Source of the DNA: an uncultured Bacteroidales bacterium
GTDB lineage: Bacteria; Bacteroidota; Bacteroidia; Bacteroidales; Paludibacteraceae
Reading direction: 5' to 3'
Length of the DNA: 17,211 nucleotides
NCBI GenBank assembly: GCA_937907165.1
Contig: CALCUH010000060.1
Location: 1-17,211 of the forward strand
Position 1 is the first letter of the stretch. Each line of letters starts with the position of its first letter. The position numbers and the translations under genes are program-made. Of the stretch, positions 7,096-13,893 are shown one piece after another. The notes beneath the pieces are model-generated. The model saw nothing but the letters and a program-made list of their open reading frames with translations, did no database searches and was not told the origin of the DNA.

Positions 7096-8472
7096 TTACT
7101 CTTTTGTTCTGATAAGGCTGATCGTACCTGTCTTATTATACTCTTCACCATCGGTACCTTTCGCCTTAATTACGTAATAGTAGGCGCCGATAGCGGATCT
7201 GTCGCCTTTGAAAGTACCATCCCAACCTTTGGTTATGTCGTCGGATTTGTAGATGCGTCTTCCCCATTGGTCGTAAATGGTCATCTCGAACTTTTCTATA
7301 GAGCGGTAACCAACTCTGAATTCGTCGTTCGTGCCATCTCCGTTCGGTGTGAATGCGTTCGGAATGTAAAGTTGTGATTCTGAGATGAATACGCATCCGT
7401 AAGAGCGGTGCTCACAAACGCTGTCGTTGCGTATGTTGCTGACCGTCAATTCGATGCAGTGCATGCCGGGATCAGAGATTTTGAAAGCGTTCACATATTT
7501 GTCGAAATAGGTATAGGCGTTTTCGTAATCACCCTTTTGCGCTTGCTCGCCATCGCTGAAAGCCCATTCGTAGTGGTTGGTGATGTCGTTCGCGTAACTG
7601 TTTAAATTGATGAAAAGAGGGCCGGAATTTCTGAAATTCTTCACGTTTTCAATCGCTTCGTCATGGGAGGCGAAGAAATGGATAGTGGTGTCAGTGCCGT
7701 CATCACCCTCATGCTCATATTTACCAGACGTTTCCAAAGTCGGGTAGGCGACGACCGCTTGTGTGAAGAATGTGTCTGTGACGAAGGATGATGCGCTCAT
7801 CTTTAATTGTTCTTTCGCTGTTAGGTCAGTCACCTCAAAAGGAGTGTTCACGTAAGGAAAAGAGTCCAAAATCACAGATTTTGAAGCGCTTGTCTGAAAT
7901 GTCACATCCTCTTCAGATGGTGTCTCACCGCGAAGAAGGAACGATTTGTATTTGATGGACAAATCCCTTTCGATTTTTTTCTTGTTTCCATATTCATTAA
8001 AATATTCCATCACAGGTTCGAAAGTCAATTCCAAATCCTTGCAGATGACTGTGTCTTGAGGAAATTTTACGGAAGTGATAGGTTGGAAGTTCACGACGCA
8101 AGTATAGGCGTAGGATTCTATGTCAGAGCCATACGAATTATCCGTGTATTTAACTAAATAACCCGTGTTCGCACTGAGATTTTTTATCGTTACGGATTGA
8201 GAGTCAGTGGATAAGACGTAAATGCTGTCGGCTATTTCCGTGGTGTCGATTTGGTTATCCTCTTTGAGTGTCAGTTTGAAGCATTTCAGATTTTTAAGTG
8301 GTAGACTATCGGATTGAAAAGAGATCGCCCCTTTCTTAACATTTTCAAAAAGGATGTAATTCGCTTTATTGCTATTGGGGAAACCGTTACCGTCAGAAAC
8401 AATGAATTTACCTGCTAGACAATTAGTTACGGTTAAAAAGGACAATAAAAATAATGTTATGTTACGTTTCAT
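7096..8472 (-). CDS. Secreted protein with PKD-like domain and C-terminal T9SS type B sorting domain
   Basis: 458-residue exported protein. Residues 1-20 are a signal peptide (basic MKRN, then a hydrophobic core ending CLA). The middle is beta-rich and not recognisable by eye. About residues 284-346 look like a PKD/Ig-like module (YEWAFSDGE, then a typical ELTVSN ending). The last ~91 residues, from about 368, are the gliding-motility-associated C-terminal domain (CHU_C, TIGR04131 type): IPNAFTPNGDGTNDEF, then IYDQWGRRIY, GWDGTFKG and GAYYYVIKA. This domain directs export across the outer membrane through the type IX system and surface anchoring, so the host should encode a T9SS. The role of the mature part is unknown; adhesion or surface structure is a reasonable guess. 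It is divergent from the LysM gene and probably shares a transcript with the HEAT-like gene downstream. Confidence 0.88.
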   Translation of the reverse strand: MKRNITLFLLSFLTVTNCLAGKFIVSDGNGFPNSNKANYILFENVKKGAISFQSDSLPLKNLKCFKLTLKEDNQIDTTEIADSIYVLSTDSQSVTIKNLSANTGYLVKYTDNSYGSDIESYAYTCVVNFQPITSVKFPQDTVICKDLELTFEPVMEYFNEYGNKKKIERDLSIKYKSFLLRGETPSEEDVTFQTSASKSVILDSFPYVNTPFEVTDLTAKEQLKMSASSFVTDTFFTQAVVAYPTLETSGKYEHEGDDGTDTTIHFFASHDEAIENVKNFRNSGPLFINLNSYANDITNHYEWAFSDGEQAQKGDYENAYTYFDKYVNAFKISDPGMHCIELTVSNIRNDSVCEHRSYGCVFISESQLYIPNAFTPNGDGTNDEFRVGYRSIEKFEMTIYDQWGRRIYKSDDITKGWDGTFKGDRSAIGAYYYVIKAKGTDGEEYNKTGTISLIRTKE

Positions 8473-8536
8473 TGCTTATCATTTACAAATCGAATGCAAT
8501 ATTACAAATATTCAGGGGATTTCAGAAATTTTTATG

Positions 8537-8544
8537 TAATTTTG
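8537..8544 (+). promoter_or_regulatory. Bacteroidetes-type -7 promoter element for LysM gene
   Basis: TAATTTTG is an exact match to the Bacteroidetes sigma-factor -7 consensus TAnnTTTG and ends 26 bp before the ATG at 8571, in the 98 bp divergent gap. No TTTG -33 element is found at the usual 19 bp spacing, so the assignment rests on the -7 element and its position. For the divergent gene starting at 8472 I see no exact match. Confidence 0.5.
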
Positions 8545-8570
8545 CATTCCATGTTATTGATTGAAATATT

Positions 8571-10649
8571 ATGAGAAAAATTTTTTGTGGCATATTTGCT
8601 TGTACCGTTCTCTCTTTTTCCGCTTGGGCGGTTAATTTGGATTATCCGAAGAAAGAGATTAATGGGAAGCAATATTATGAGTATGTCGTGCAGAAAAGCG
8701 AAGGCTTCTATTCAATTTCTAAAAAATTCGGTGTTACGGAGGAGGAGATTAAGTCTGTCAATCCTGGTACTGAAAATGGGTTAACCTATAATTCCGTATT
8801 ATTGATTCCTGTAAAGGCGGACGCATATATCACGCATACGGTCGACAAGAAGGAGACGCTCTACTCCCTGTCTAAAAAATATGAAGTCACATACGATGAT
8901 TTGTATGCCTTGAATCCTCAGTTGAAAACAGACGGGCTAAAGTATAATACGGTTCTTAAAATACCAGTAAAGAAGACGGTTACCGGTCAAAATATGACGG
9001 TGAGCGATACGCTTCCGAAGATAAAGAAGGAGGAAAAGCCCGCATTCACGATTCATGAGGTGAAGAAAGGGGAAACTCTTTTTGGCATTTGCCGCGAGTA
9101 TGGTATCGTTTCCGAGGAGATTATCCGTTTGAATCCAGACGTGAAGGATGGTGTGAAGACGGGGCAGAAATTAATTATTCCGCCGGTTCATTCCAATACG
9201 GCTTTGACCGAGAAATCTGAGGAGAACAAAATCCCTAAAAAGTTTTCTTACCATACGGTGAAGAAGAAGGAGACTTTGTTCGGTATTTGCAAGGAATATG
9301 GCGTTTCCCAAGAGGATGTACTTAAATTGAATCCGTCCGCACAGGAGGGCTTGAAGGTAAATATGGTGCTTGTCATCCCTCCATCTTTCGCAAAGCCTAC
9401 TGCTTCGGCAGATTCGACGCTTGCAGTTACCGATTCGACGGCTATGGCGGATACAATGCCTCAATTGCCGGTGTTCGTCCCTCAAACCACTCCGAAAAAG
9501 GAGATTGATATGGCTATTATCCTTCCTTATCAATTGGATAAGGTGGCTAACGCTAGTCAAATAGATGGTAACATAGATCGTTTCCTTGAATTCTACCAAG
9601 GTGTCATGCTTGCCATGGACACATTGAGGAAAACTGGTCTTTCCTTTAATTTAAATGTTTATGATTCAGGAAAGACGGAGGCTGATCTTCTGAAATTCAC
9701 AGAGTCTCCTGACGCTAAGAACCTCGATATCATCATGGGTCCTGCCTACACGGGACAATTCAAGGCGTTGTCTGATTTCACTACTCAAAACGATGTGAAA
9801 TTACTGATTCCGTTCTCTTCCAAGTCTGAAGAGACGAAGGTGAACCCTAATATTTTCCAAGTCAATACTCCGCACGATGAACTTAATTATCAGATGGCGG
9901 ATTTGTTCATCAAGAATTTCTCTGACAAACATATCGTTCTTGTCCGTTTCGCTAATTCGAAAGACGATAAGACTGAGTTCGGCGATACGTTGTCCGCTAT
10001 GTTGACAGCAAAGGGTATTAAGTTCAGTTCCGTGAATTTCAGCACGTTGTCGGCTATCCGTTCGGAGTTGGCGCCTAAGAAGGATAATATCGTTGTTCCT
10101 TTGACTGCTAATCAAGTCTCTTTAAGTCAGGTGCTTCCGATGGTCAATATGTTGAACACGGACAAACGTGTGGTTTCTATCTTCGGATTCTCGGAGTGGC
10201 AGAATTATCAGGGTATCGCTAAGGATTTGTTCGTGTTGGATACTTATATCATCTCTCCTTTTTACACGAATTTCGAAAATTCGTTCGTCCAGAACTATAT
10301 TAAAATGTTTAGGAAATTCTATAATGCGGAACCTATCAACGGCTTGCCTCAATATGGAATGTTGGGTTATGACGCCACATTTTACTTTGCTGAAGCGATT
10401 TCCAAATACGGACATGATTTCGAGCATGGTATGGACAAAATCCATTTGAACGGTCTCCAGTCCCACTTCTCTTTCAAGAAGTTTGAAAATGGCGGTTATT
10501 ACAATGGCAGTTTCTTCTTGCTCAAACATAACCGTAAGGATGGTGTGGTCTTGATAGATGGTTCTGACTCTAAATTGGTTAAGCCTCTTTTGAATCAACA
10601 AGCTGAACTACAGAAGAAGGCTAAAGAAGATGCTCAACTGAAGAAATGA
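8571..10649 (+). CDS. LysM-repeat protein fused to periplasmic-binding-protein-like domain
   Basis: 692-residue exported protein. Signal peptide 1-20 (ends SAWA). Four LysM repeats at about 37-82, 87-133, 159-205 and 226-271, each with the pattern hTVKKxETLxxIxxxYxVxxxxhxxLNP...L.hxxxLxIP. They should bind GlcNAc-containing glycan, so the protein is probably tied to peptidoglycan in the periplasm. A Ser/Thr/Pro/Ala linker (about 272-310) leads to a domain of about 370 residues starting EIDMAIILPYQ, with features of the type 1 periplasmic binding fold of branched-chain amino-acid receptors: FYQGVMLAMD, IIMGPAYTGQ, LLIPFSSKS, NIFQVNTP and GYDATFYF. No membrane-spanning or ABC transporter partner is nearby, so a sensing or scaffold role is as likely as transport. 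The beta-barrel gene starts 1 bp after its stop. The ligand is unknown. Confidence 0.9.
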   Translation: MRKIFCGIFACTVLSFSAWAVNLDYPKKEINGKQYYEYVVQKSEGFYSISKKFGVTEEEIKSVNPGTENGLTYNSVLLIPVKADAYITHTVDKKETLYSLSKKYEVTYDDLYALNPQLKTDGLKYNTVLKIPVKKTVTGQNMTVSDTLPKIKKEEKPAFTIHEVKKGETLFGICREYGIVSEEIIRLNPDVKDGVKTGQKLIIPPVHSNTALTEKSEENKIPKKFSYHTVKKKETLFGICKEYGVSQEDVLKLNPSAQEGLKVNMVLVIPPSFAKPTASADSTLAVTDSTAMADTMPQLPVFVPQTTPKKEIDMAIILPYQLDKVANASQIDGNIDRFLEFYQGVMLAMDTLRKTGLSFNLNVYDSGKTEADLLKFTESPDAKNLDIIMGPAYTGQFKALSDFTTQNDVKLLIPFSSKSEETKVNPNIFQVNTPHDELNYQMADLFIKNFSDKHIVLVRFANSKDDKTEFGDTLSAMLTAKGIKFSSVNFSTLSAIRSELAPKKDNIVVPLTANQVSLSQVLPMVNMLNTDKRVVSIFGFSEWQNYQGIAKDLFVLDTYIISPFYTNFENSFVQNYIKMFRKFYNAEPINGLPQYGMLGYDATFYFAEAISKYGHDFEHGMDKIHLNGLQSHFSFKKFENGGYYNGSFFLLKHNRKDGVVLIDGSDSKLVKPLLNQQAELQKKAKEDAQLKK

Positions 10650-10650
10650 T

Positions 10651-11430
10651 ATGAAGCGTAGTTGTTTTTTCACGTTATTGCTTTTAGGTCTTTCGTGCCA
10701 ATTGTCGTTCGGTCAATTGTTGCGTCGCGATTTCCTTCAGGAGATCTCCTTGGGTGTGAATGGCGGTCTCAATTTTACGAAGAATAGTTTTTTGCCGAAT
10801 ATGAACGACCATCTGTATGAATTGGGTGACCAATCTCTATGGAAAGGTAGTCGCTTCGGTTTCGTGTTCCGTTACATTCATAGGAGCCATTTCGGTATTC
10901 AAGCGGAAGCGAACTACGTGCAGGCGGGCTGGTTGGAGAAATTCCACGAGGATTCCGGTGTCTCTATGGTGAATGGTTTTGATATGCAGGATGTGACGCT
11001 AAGCAGACGTTTGGAATATTGGGACTTCCCGATTTTAGCTCATATTTATTTCGGAAATAGACGCTTGCGCTTCATTGTTAATTTGGGACCTGAAATCAGA
11101 TGTATGAAGAAATACGGAGATGTGAAATGGAACATTCCTGAAAATGATGAGCGTAAAAATGCCTTCAATGTGATAGATCCTCGTTTTATGAATGAATATC
11201 ATAAAGTTGATTATGGTCTGACTGGTGGCGGTGGTTTCGATTTCCAGTTGGCTAAATGGATTCATTTATTGGTTGAATGCAGGTATTCATTCGGATTCGG
11301 TGACTTGTATGACAATAGTAAGGCTGATTTGTTCCAACGTTCTAATAATCATATGTTGGGTCTGATGGGTTCTGTGATGATTCCTATCGTCACTTTCAAG
11401 GAAAACAAAACAGCGAATCGAGAGGAGTGA
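10651..11430 (+). CDS. Outer-membrane beta-barrel protein, PorT-like family
   Basis: 259 residues. A signal peptide (about 1-21) ends LSFG, followed by Gln; an internal Cys is not in a good lipobox, so ordinary signal peptidase cleavage is expected. The mature part alternates short amphipathic strands and turns, with glycine/aromatic patterns typical of small eight-strand barrels: SLGVNGGLNF, GFVFRYIHRSHFGIQAEANYVQAGW, YWDFPILAHIYFG, RFIVNLGPEIR, GGGGFDFQL and VECRYSFGFGDLYD. The order G(V/L)NGG...GIQAE..Y...Y.(D/E)FP.L fits the outer membrane beta-barrel (PorT-like, PF13568-type) family of Bacteroidota. Family membership does not show it is PorT of the T9SS itself. It starts 1 bp after the LysM gene, implying translational coupling and possibly a physical link between peptidoglycan-bound and outer-membrane proteins. 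A terminator hairpin follows 26 bp after the stop. Confidence 0.82.
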   Translation: MKRSCFFTLLLLGLSCQLSFGQLLRRDFLQEISLGVNGGLNFTKNSFLPNMNDHLYELGDQSLWKGSRFGFVFRYIHRSHFGIQAEANYVQAGWLEKFHEDSGVSMVNGFDMQDVTLSRRLEYWDFPILAHIYFGNRRLRFIVNLGPEIRCMKKYGDVKWNIPENDERKNAFNVIDPRFMNEYHKVDYGLTGGGGFDFQLAKWIHLLVECRYSFGFGDLYDNSKADLFQRSNNHMLGLMGSVMIPIVTFKENKTANREE

Positions 11431-11456
11431 TATAGATTCTTCAAAAAAAAAATTAA

Positions 11457-11480
11457 GGCAGCTTTGTGGCTGCCTTTTTT
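11457..11480. terminator. Rho-independent terminator, probably bidirectional
   Basis: A perfect 6 bp stem, GGCAGC (11457-11462) with GCTGCC (11469-11474), and a 6-base loop, followed by six T on the + strand. A run of A at 11443-11452 becomes a T run when read from the other strand, so the hairpin can also stop the convergent dehydrogenase gene ending at 11500. Confidence 0.85.
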
Positions 11481-11499
11481 GTTTAATATATTGCGCTTG

Positions 11500-12225
11500 T
11501 TAAAGTTTTGCCAATGCTTCGTCTAATGTCAATCCCGCATACTCTTGCGCGGAGAATAGACGTCCGCTCTTCTTGTCGTTCACGAATGCGCCAAGGACCA
11601 TGCCTGGAATTGTCGAGTCTGGATCGTTTGGAGCCTTAGGACCTCCTAAATCGGTTCTGCACCATCCCGGATCCGCCAAACTGATGATTACATCTGTGCC
11701 ATCCACGGTTCCTGCCAAATCGGTGGTTACCTTGTCAAGCGCTGCCTTACTTGCTGAATAACCCGCTTGTTGCGGTTCATTCTTGATCCCGCTGGTTGTG
11801 TTGACGACACGCCCGAATCCTCGCTTGATCATATCCGGCACGAACGCGTAGCATAACATCATCGGAGCGATTGTGTTGATGTAGAAACTGGTGGCGTAGT
11901 CCTCCACAGGTGTGCTGAAGTATTCTGTGCGGTAGGCGATTTGTACCGCCGCATTGTTGAACAAAAGGTCCACTTGCGTCCCTTTACCCTTGATTTCTTG
12001 AATCATCTTCTCCACCTCGGTAGGATTGGAAAGTTCTGCGGCTACGCAATAGGCTTCCACGCCCATAGCTTTCACCTCTTCCAAAACCTTTTGGGTGTGC
12101 TCTAAATTGCGGCTGTGTAGAATCAGGTTGCATCCTTGTGACGCCATGAATTTTGTGACTCTGTAACCGATACCACGGTTCGCACCCGTGACGAGTGCCC
12201 ATTTCCCCTTTACATCTGTTTTCAT
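11500..12225 (-). CDS. Short-chain dehydrogenase/reductase (SDR family)
   Basis: NAD(P)-dependent oxidoreductase of the classical SDR type; the substrate is not predictable. With the start at the ATG read from 12225 it is 241 residues, typical for the family (about 250). Seen: cofactor motif TGANRGIG at 13-20, NNAA in the middle, an active-site Ser in VVNTTSGI, and YSASK as the catalytic YxxxK. The reading frame stays open upstream to 12426, but that extension runs through the perR operator region, has no SDR features and would overlap perR, so it is rejected. A Met at about 12260 adding 12 residues is possible. It lies divergent from the perR-like gene with 152 bp between starts, so peroxide-linked control is conceivable, but the operator sites sit nearer perR. 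Confidence 0.9.
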   Translation of the reverse strand: MKTDVKGKWALVTGANRGIGYRVTKFMASQGCNLILHSRNLEHTQKVLEEVKAMGVEAYCVAAELSNPTEVEKMIQEIKGKGTQVDLLFNNAAVQIAYRTEYFSTPVEDYATSFYINTIAPMMLCYAFVPDMIKRGFGRVVNTTSGIKNEPQQAGYSASKAALDKVTTDLAGTVDGTDVIISLADPGWCRTDLGGPKAPNDPDSTIPGMVLGAFVNDKKSGRLFSAQEYAGLTLDEALAKL

Positions 12226-12291
12226 GCTTTTCGTTTTTGTTGAAACATTATACTTATACATCGCGAAGTTACATTTTTTTCCTTTTGAAAT

Positions 12292-12322
12292 TTTGATTGT
12301 CGATTCGAATTTTATAAATTTG
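12292..12322 (+). promoter_or_regulatory. Bacteroidetes-type promoter of perR-like gene
   Basis: TTTG at 12292-12295, a 19 bp spacer, then TAAATTTG at 12315-12322. Both elements and the spacing fit the Bacteroidetes housekeeping consensus TTTG-N19-TAnnTTTG. The ATG follows 55 bp after the -7 element, leaving a leader of about 45-50 bases that contains repeat elements. The -7 element overlaps the palindromic operator. Confidence 0.75.
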
Positions 12323-12336
12323 TAATAATTACAAAT
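12318..12336. promoter_or_regulatory. PerR/Fur-type operator, perfect 9-1-9 palindrome
   Basis: ATTTGTAATAATTACAAAT is a perfect inverted repeat centred on 12327. Its 15-base core matches the Bacillus PerR box TTATAATNATTATAA at 12 of 14 specified bases. It covers the last five bases of the -7 element and the likely transcription start, so binding would block the promoter. Autoregulation by the PerR-like protein is the simplest reading. Confidence 0.7.
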
Positions 12337-12353
12337 GTGTATTTGTGATAAAT

Positions 12354-12377
12354 GTATAAATTGTAATCTTATACAAT
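12354..12377. promoter_or_regulatory. Second, degenerate operator-like inverted repeats abutting the start codon
   Basis: Two overlapping imperfect palindromes lie just before the ATG at 12378: GTATAA (12354-12359) pairs with TTATAC (12369-12374), and ATTGTA (12360-12365) pairs with TACAAT (12372-12377). A half-site ATTTGTGAT at 12341-12349 resembles the left arm of the main operator in direct orientation. These could be secondary regulator sites or an mRNA hairpin over the start; the sequence alone does not decide. Confidence 0.4.
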
Positions 12378-12782
12378 ATGAGAGCATACGACCATTTGCT
12401 GAAATATGGAATACGGCCTTCCGCACAGCGAATAGCTATTATGGAGTATTTGTTGTCGCATAGGTCTCATCCGACGTCGGACGAAATATTCGAGAGTCTG
12501 CGCGGTGAGATTCCCACGTTGTCTAAGACGACGGTTTATAACACATTGAAGTATTTCACGGAGAAGGGTGTCGCATTGAGTTTGAACATCGACGACAAGT
12601 GTGCGAGATTTGACGGATACACGCATGAGCATGCCCATTTCCTATGTGAAAAGTGCGGTCGTGTGATTGATTTGGATATGGAGAGCTCACCGAAAGTCTC
12701 TTTGCTTGCGGGAATGGAGGTGAATAATATGCAGGTCTATCTTCGTGGTGTTTGTCCGGAGTGTCTGAAGAAGAAAGAATAG
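12378..12782 (+). CDS. perR: PerR-type Fur-family peroxide-sensing repressor
   Basis: 134-residue metal-dependent repressor. An N-terminal winged helix (about 1-75, with TTVYNTL as recognition helix) is followed by a metal-binding dimer domain. Compared from memory with Bacillus PerR, all five regulatory-metal ligands are present at a constant offset of six: H31 (37), D79 (85), H85 (91), H87 (93) and D98 (104). Asp at the last position is the usual PerR-versus-Fur marker. The structural zinc site is also complete: C90/C93 and C126/C129. It is therefore expected to sense H2O2 by oxidation of Fe-coordinating histidines. It lies 30 bp upstream of rubrerythrin on the same strand, the classic PerR target in anaerobes, behind a promoter covered by a PerR-like palindrome. 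A manganese- or zinc-sensing role cannot be fully excluded. Confidence 0.88.
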   Translation: MRAYDHLLKYGIRPSAQRIAIMEYLLSHRSHPTSDEIFESLRGEIPTLSKTTVYNTLKYFTEKGVALSLNIDDKCARFDGYTHEHAHFLCEKCGRVIDLDMESSPKVSLLAGMEVNNMQVYLRGVCPECLKKKE

Positions 12783-12812
12783 TATTTTATTAACAATATA
12801 AAAATAAGTTAT

Positions 12813-13364
12813 ATGGCTAAGTTTATTTGTTCAGTATGTGGCTATGTCCATGAGGGAGATGAAGCTCCTGCAAAGTGTCCTCAATGTGGTGTTCCCGCTT
12901 CTAAGTTTAAGAAGATGGAAGAGTCTGATGAAGCCCTTTCTTTTGTTACCGAGCACGAAATCGGTGTGGCGAAAGGTTGCGACGAGGAGATGATCAATGA
13001 TTTGAACGCTCATTTCAAAGGAGAGTGCACGGAAGTGGGAATGTATCTCGCCATGAGCCGTCAAGCCGATAGGGAAGGTTATCCTGAGGTGGCTGAGGCA
13101 TTCAAGAGATATGCGTGGGAAGAGGCTGAACATGCGTCTAAATTCGCTGAGTTGTTGGGTGATGTCGTATGGGACACGAAGACCAATTTGTCTAAACGTA
13201 AAGATGCTGAAGCGGGCGCTTGCGCTGACAAGATGCGTATCGCTAAACGCGCTAAGGAGTTGAATTTGGATGCTATTCATGATACAGTACATGAGATGGC
13301 TAAGGACGAGGCTCGTCACGGCAAGGGATTTGAAGGACTTTATAACCGTTATTTCAAAAAATAA
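12813..13364 (+). CDS. Reverse-type rubrerythrin (N-terminal rubredoxin)
   Basis: Non-haem diiron peroxidase that reduces H2O2 using electrons relayed through a rubredoxin centre, a main peroxide defence in strict anaerobes; cytoplasmic. 183 residues. The rubredoxin domain is at the N-terminus with FeS4 ligands C6, C9, C22 and C25 (CSVCGY and CPQCG), the reverse of classical rubrerythrin, where it is C-terminal. The ferritin-like four-helix domain spans about 50-183, with likely diiron ligands in ECTE (71-74), EEAEH (E104-x-x-H107), E161 and E166-x-x-H169. Its position 30 bp after the PerR-like gene suggests co-transcription and peroxide induction; no separate TAnnTTTG element is seen in the gap. 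The YhcH-family gene starts 2 bp after its stop. Confidence 0.95.
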   Translation: MAKFICSVCGYVHEGDEAPAKCPQCGVPASKFKKMEESDEALSFVTEHEIGVAKGCDEEMINDLNAHFKGECTEVGMYLAMSRQADREGYPEVAEAFKRYAWEEAEHASKFAELLGDVVWDTKTNLSKRKDAEAGACADKMRIAKRAKELNLDAIHDTVHEMAKDEARHGKGFEGLYNRYFKK

Positions 13365-13366
13365 TT

Positions 13367-13807
13367 ATGGTTGTCGATTCGTTGGATAATTTATTGTCGT
13401 ACGTTTCGCTTCATCCCAGATTCACCAAGGCGTTCGATTTTATCCGTCAGTTGGATTTGCCCAAGCTGAAGGCGGGACGTATCGTGGTGGATGATGAAAT
13501 GTATATCAATGTGGATGAGGTGGCTTTAAGACCTATGAAGGGCGCGCGTTATGAAACGCATGACGACTATATAGATATCCAGATACCGATCACTTCTAAC
13601 GAGATTGTCGGCTATGTCGACCGTTCCACGTTGGGTAAGCCGGTGGAGGTGAACAAGGAAAAGGATATCGCTTTTTATGAGGGTTCCGTTTCTTCCTCTA
13701 TCAAGTTGAAGGTAGGCAGTTTCGCCATCTTCTTCCCTCAGGATGCTCACATGCCGATTATTGGTGAGGGGTCGACTAGGAAGATTGTGGCTAAGGTTAG
13801 GGTTTGA
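13367..13807 (+). CDS. YhcH/YjgK/YiaL family protein (DUF386)
   Basis: 146-residue cupin-like protein. Seen: ETHDDYIDIQ at 63-72, which carries the conserved E-x-H and acidic residues of the family; AFYEG at 102-106; FFPQDAHMP at 122-130 with the second conserved His; and the usual C-terminal KIVAKVRV. Members elsewhere (EbgC, YiaL, NanQ/YhcH) are linked to sugar metabolism, and NanQ acts as a sialic acid anomerase, so a mutarotase-like activity on a sugar is the best family-based guess. The ATG lies 2 bp after the rubrerythrin stop, so it is in the peroxide-defence transcript rather than a sugar operon, which is unusual for the family. A strong terminator follows 26 bp after the stop. Confidence 0.9.
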   Translation: MVVDSLDNLLSYVSLHPRFTKAFDFIRQLDLPKLKAGRIVVDDEMYINVDEVALRPMKGARYETHDDYIDIQIPITSNEIVGYVDRSTLGKPVEVNKEKDIAFYEGSVSSSIKLKVGSFAIFFPQDAHMPIIGEGSTRKIVAKVRV

Positions 13808-13833
13808 AAATCCTATTCTGAATAGTTTATACG

Positions 13834-13869
13834 AAAATAGGGCGTGCCAAATGACACGCCCTATTTTTT
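13834..13869. terminator. Rho-independent terminator, bidirectional
   Basis: TAGGGCGTG (13838-13846) pairs perfectly with CACGCCCTA (13855-13863) around an 8-base loop. It is flanked by AAAA on the left and TTTTTT on the right, so it works on both strands. It sits between the convergent YhcH-family gene (stop 13807) and IMP dehydrogenase (stop 13894) and probably ends both transcripts. Confidence 0.92.
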
Positions 13870-13893
13870 GATATGGAGAAAGAAACAAGGTTT

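Noticed and set aside
11443..11452. Run of A as a possible slippage site
   Set aside because: It lies outside coding sequence and is better explained as the opposite-strand T tract of the bidirectional terminator.
12226..12426. N-terminal extension of the SDR frame by 67 residues
   Set aside because: It passes through the perR promoter and operator and into perR, shows no SDR features, and the remaining 241 residues are already full length for the family.
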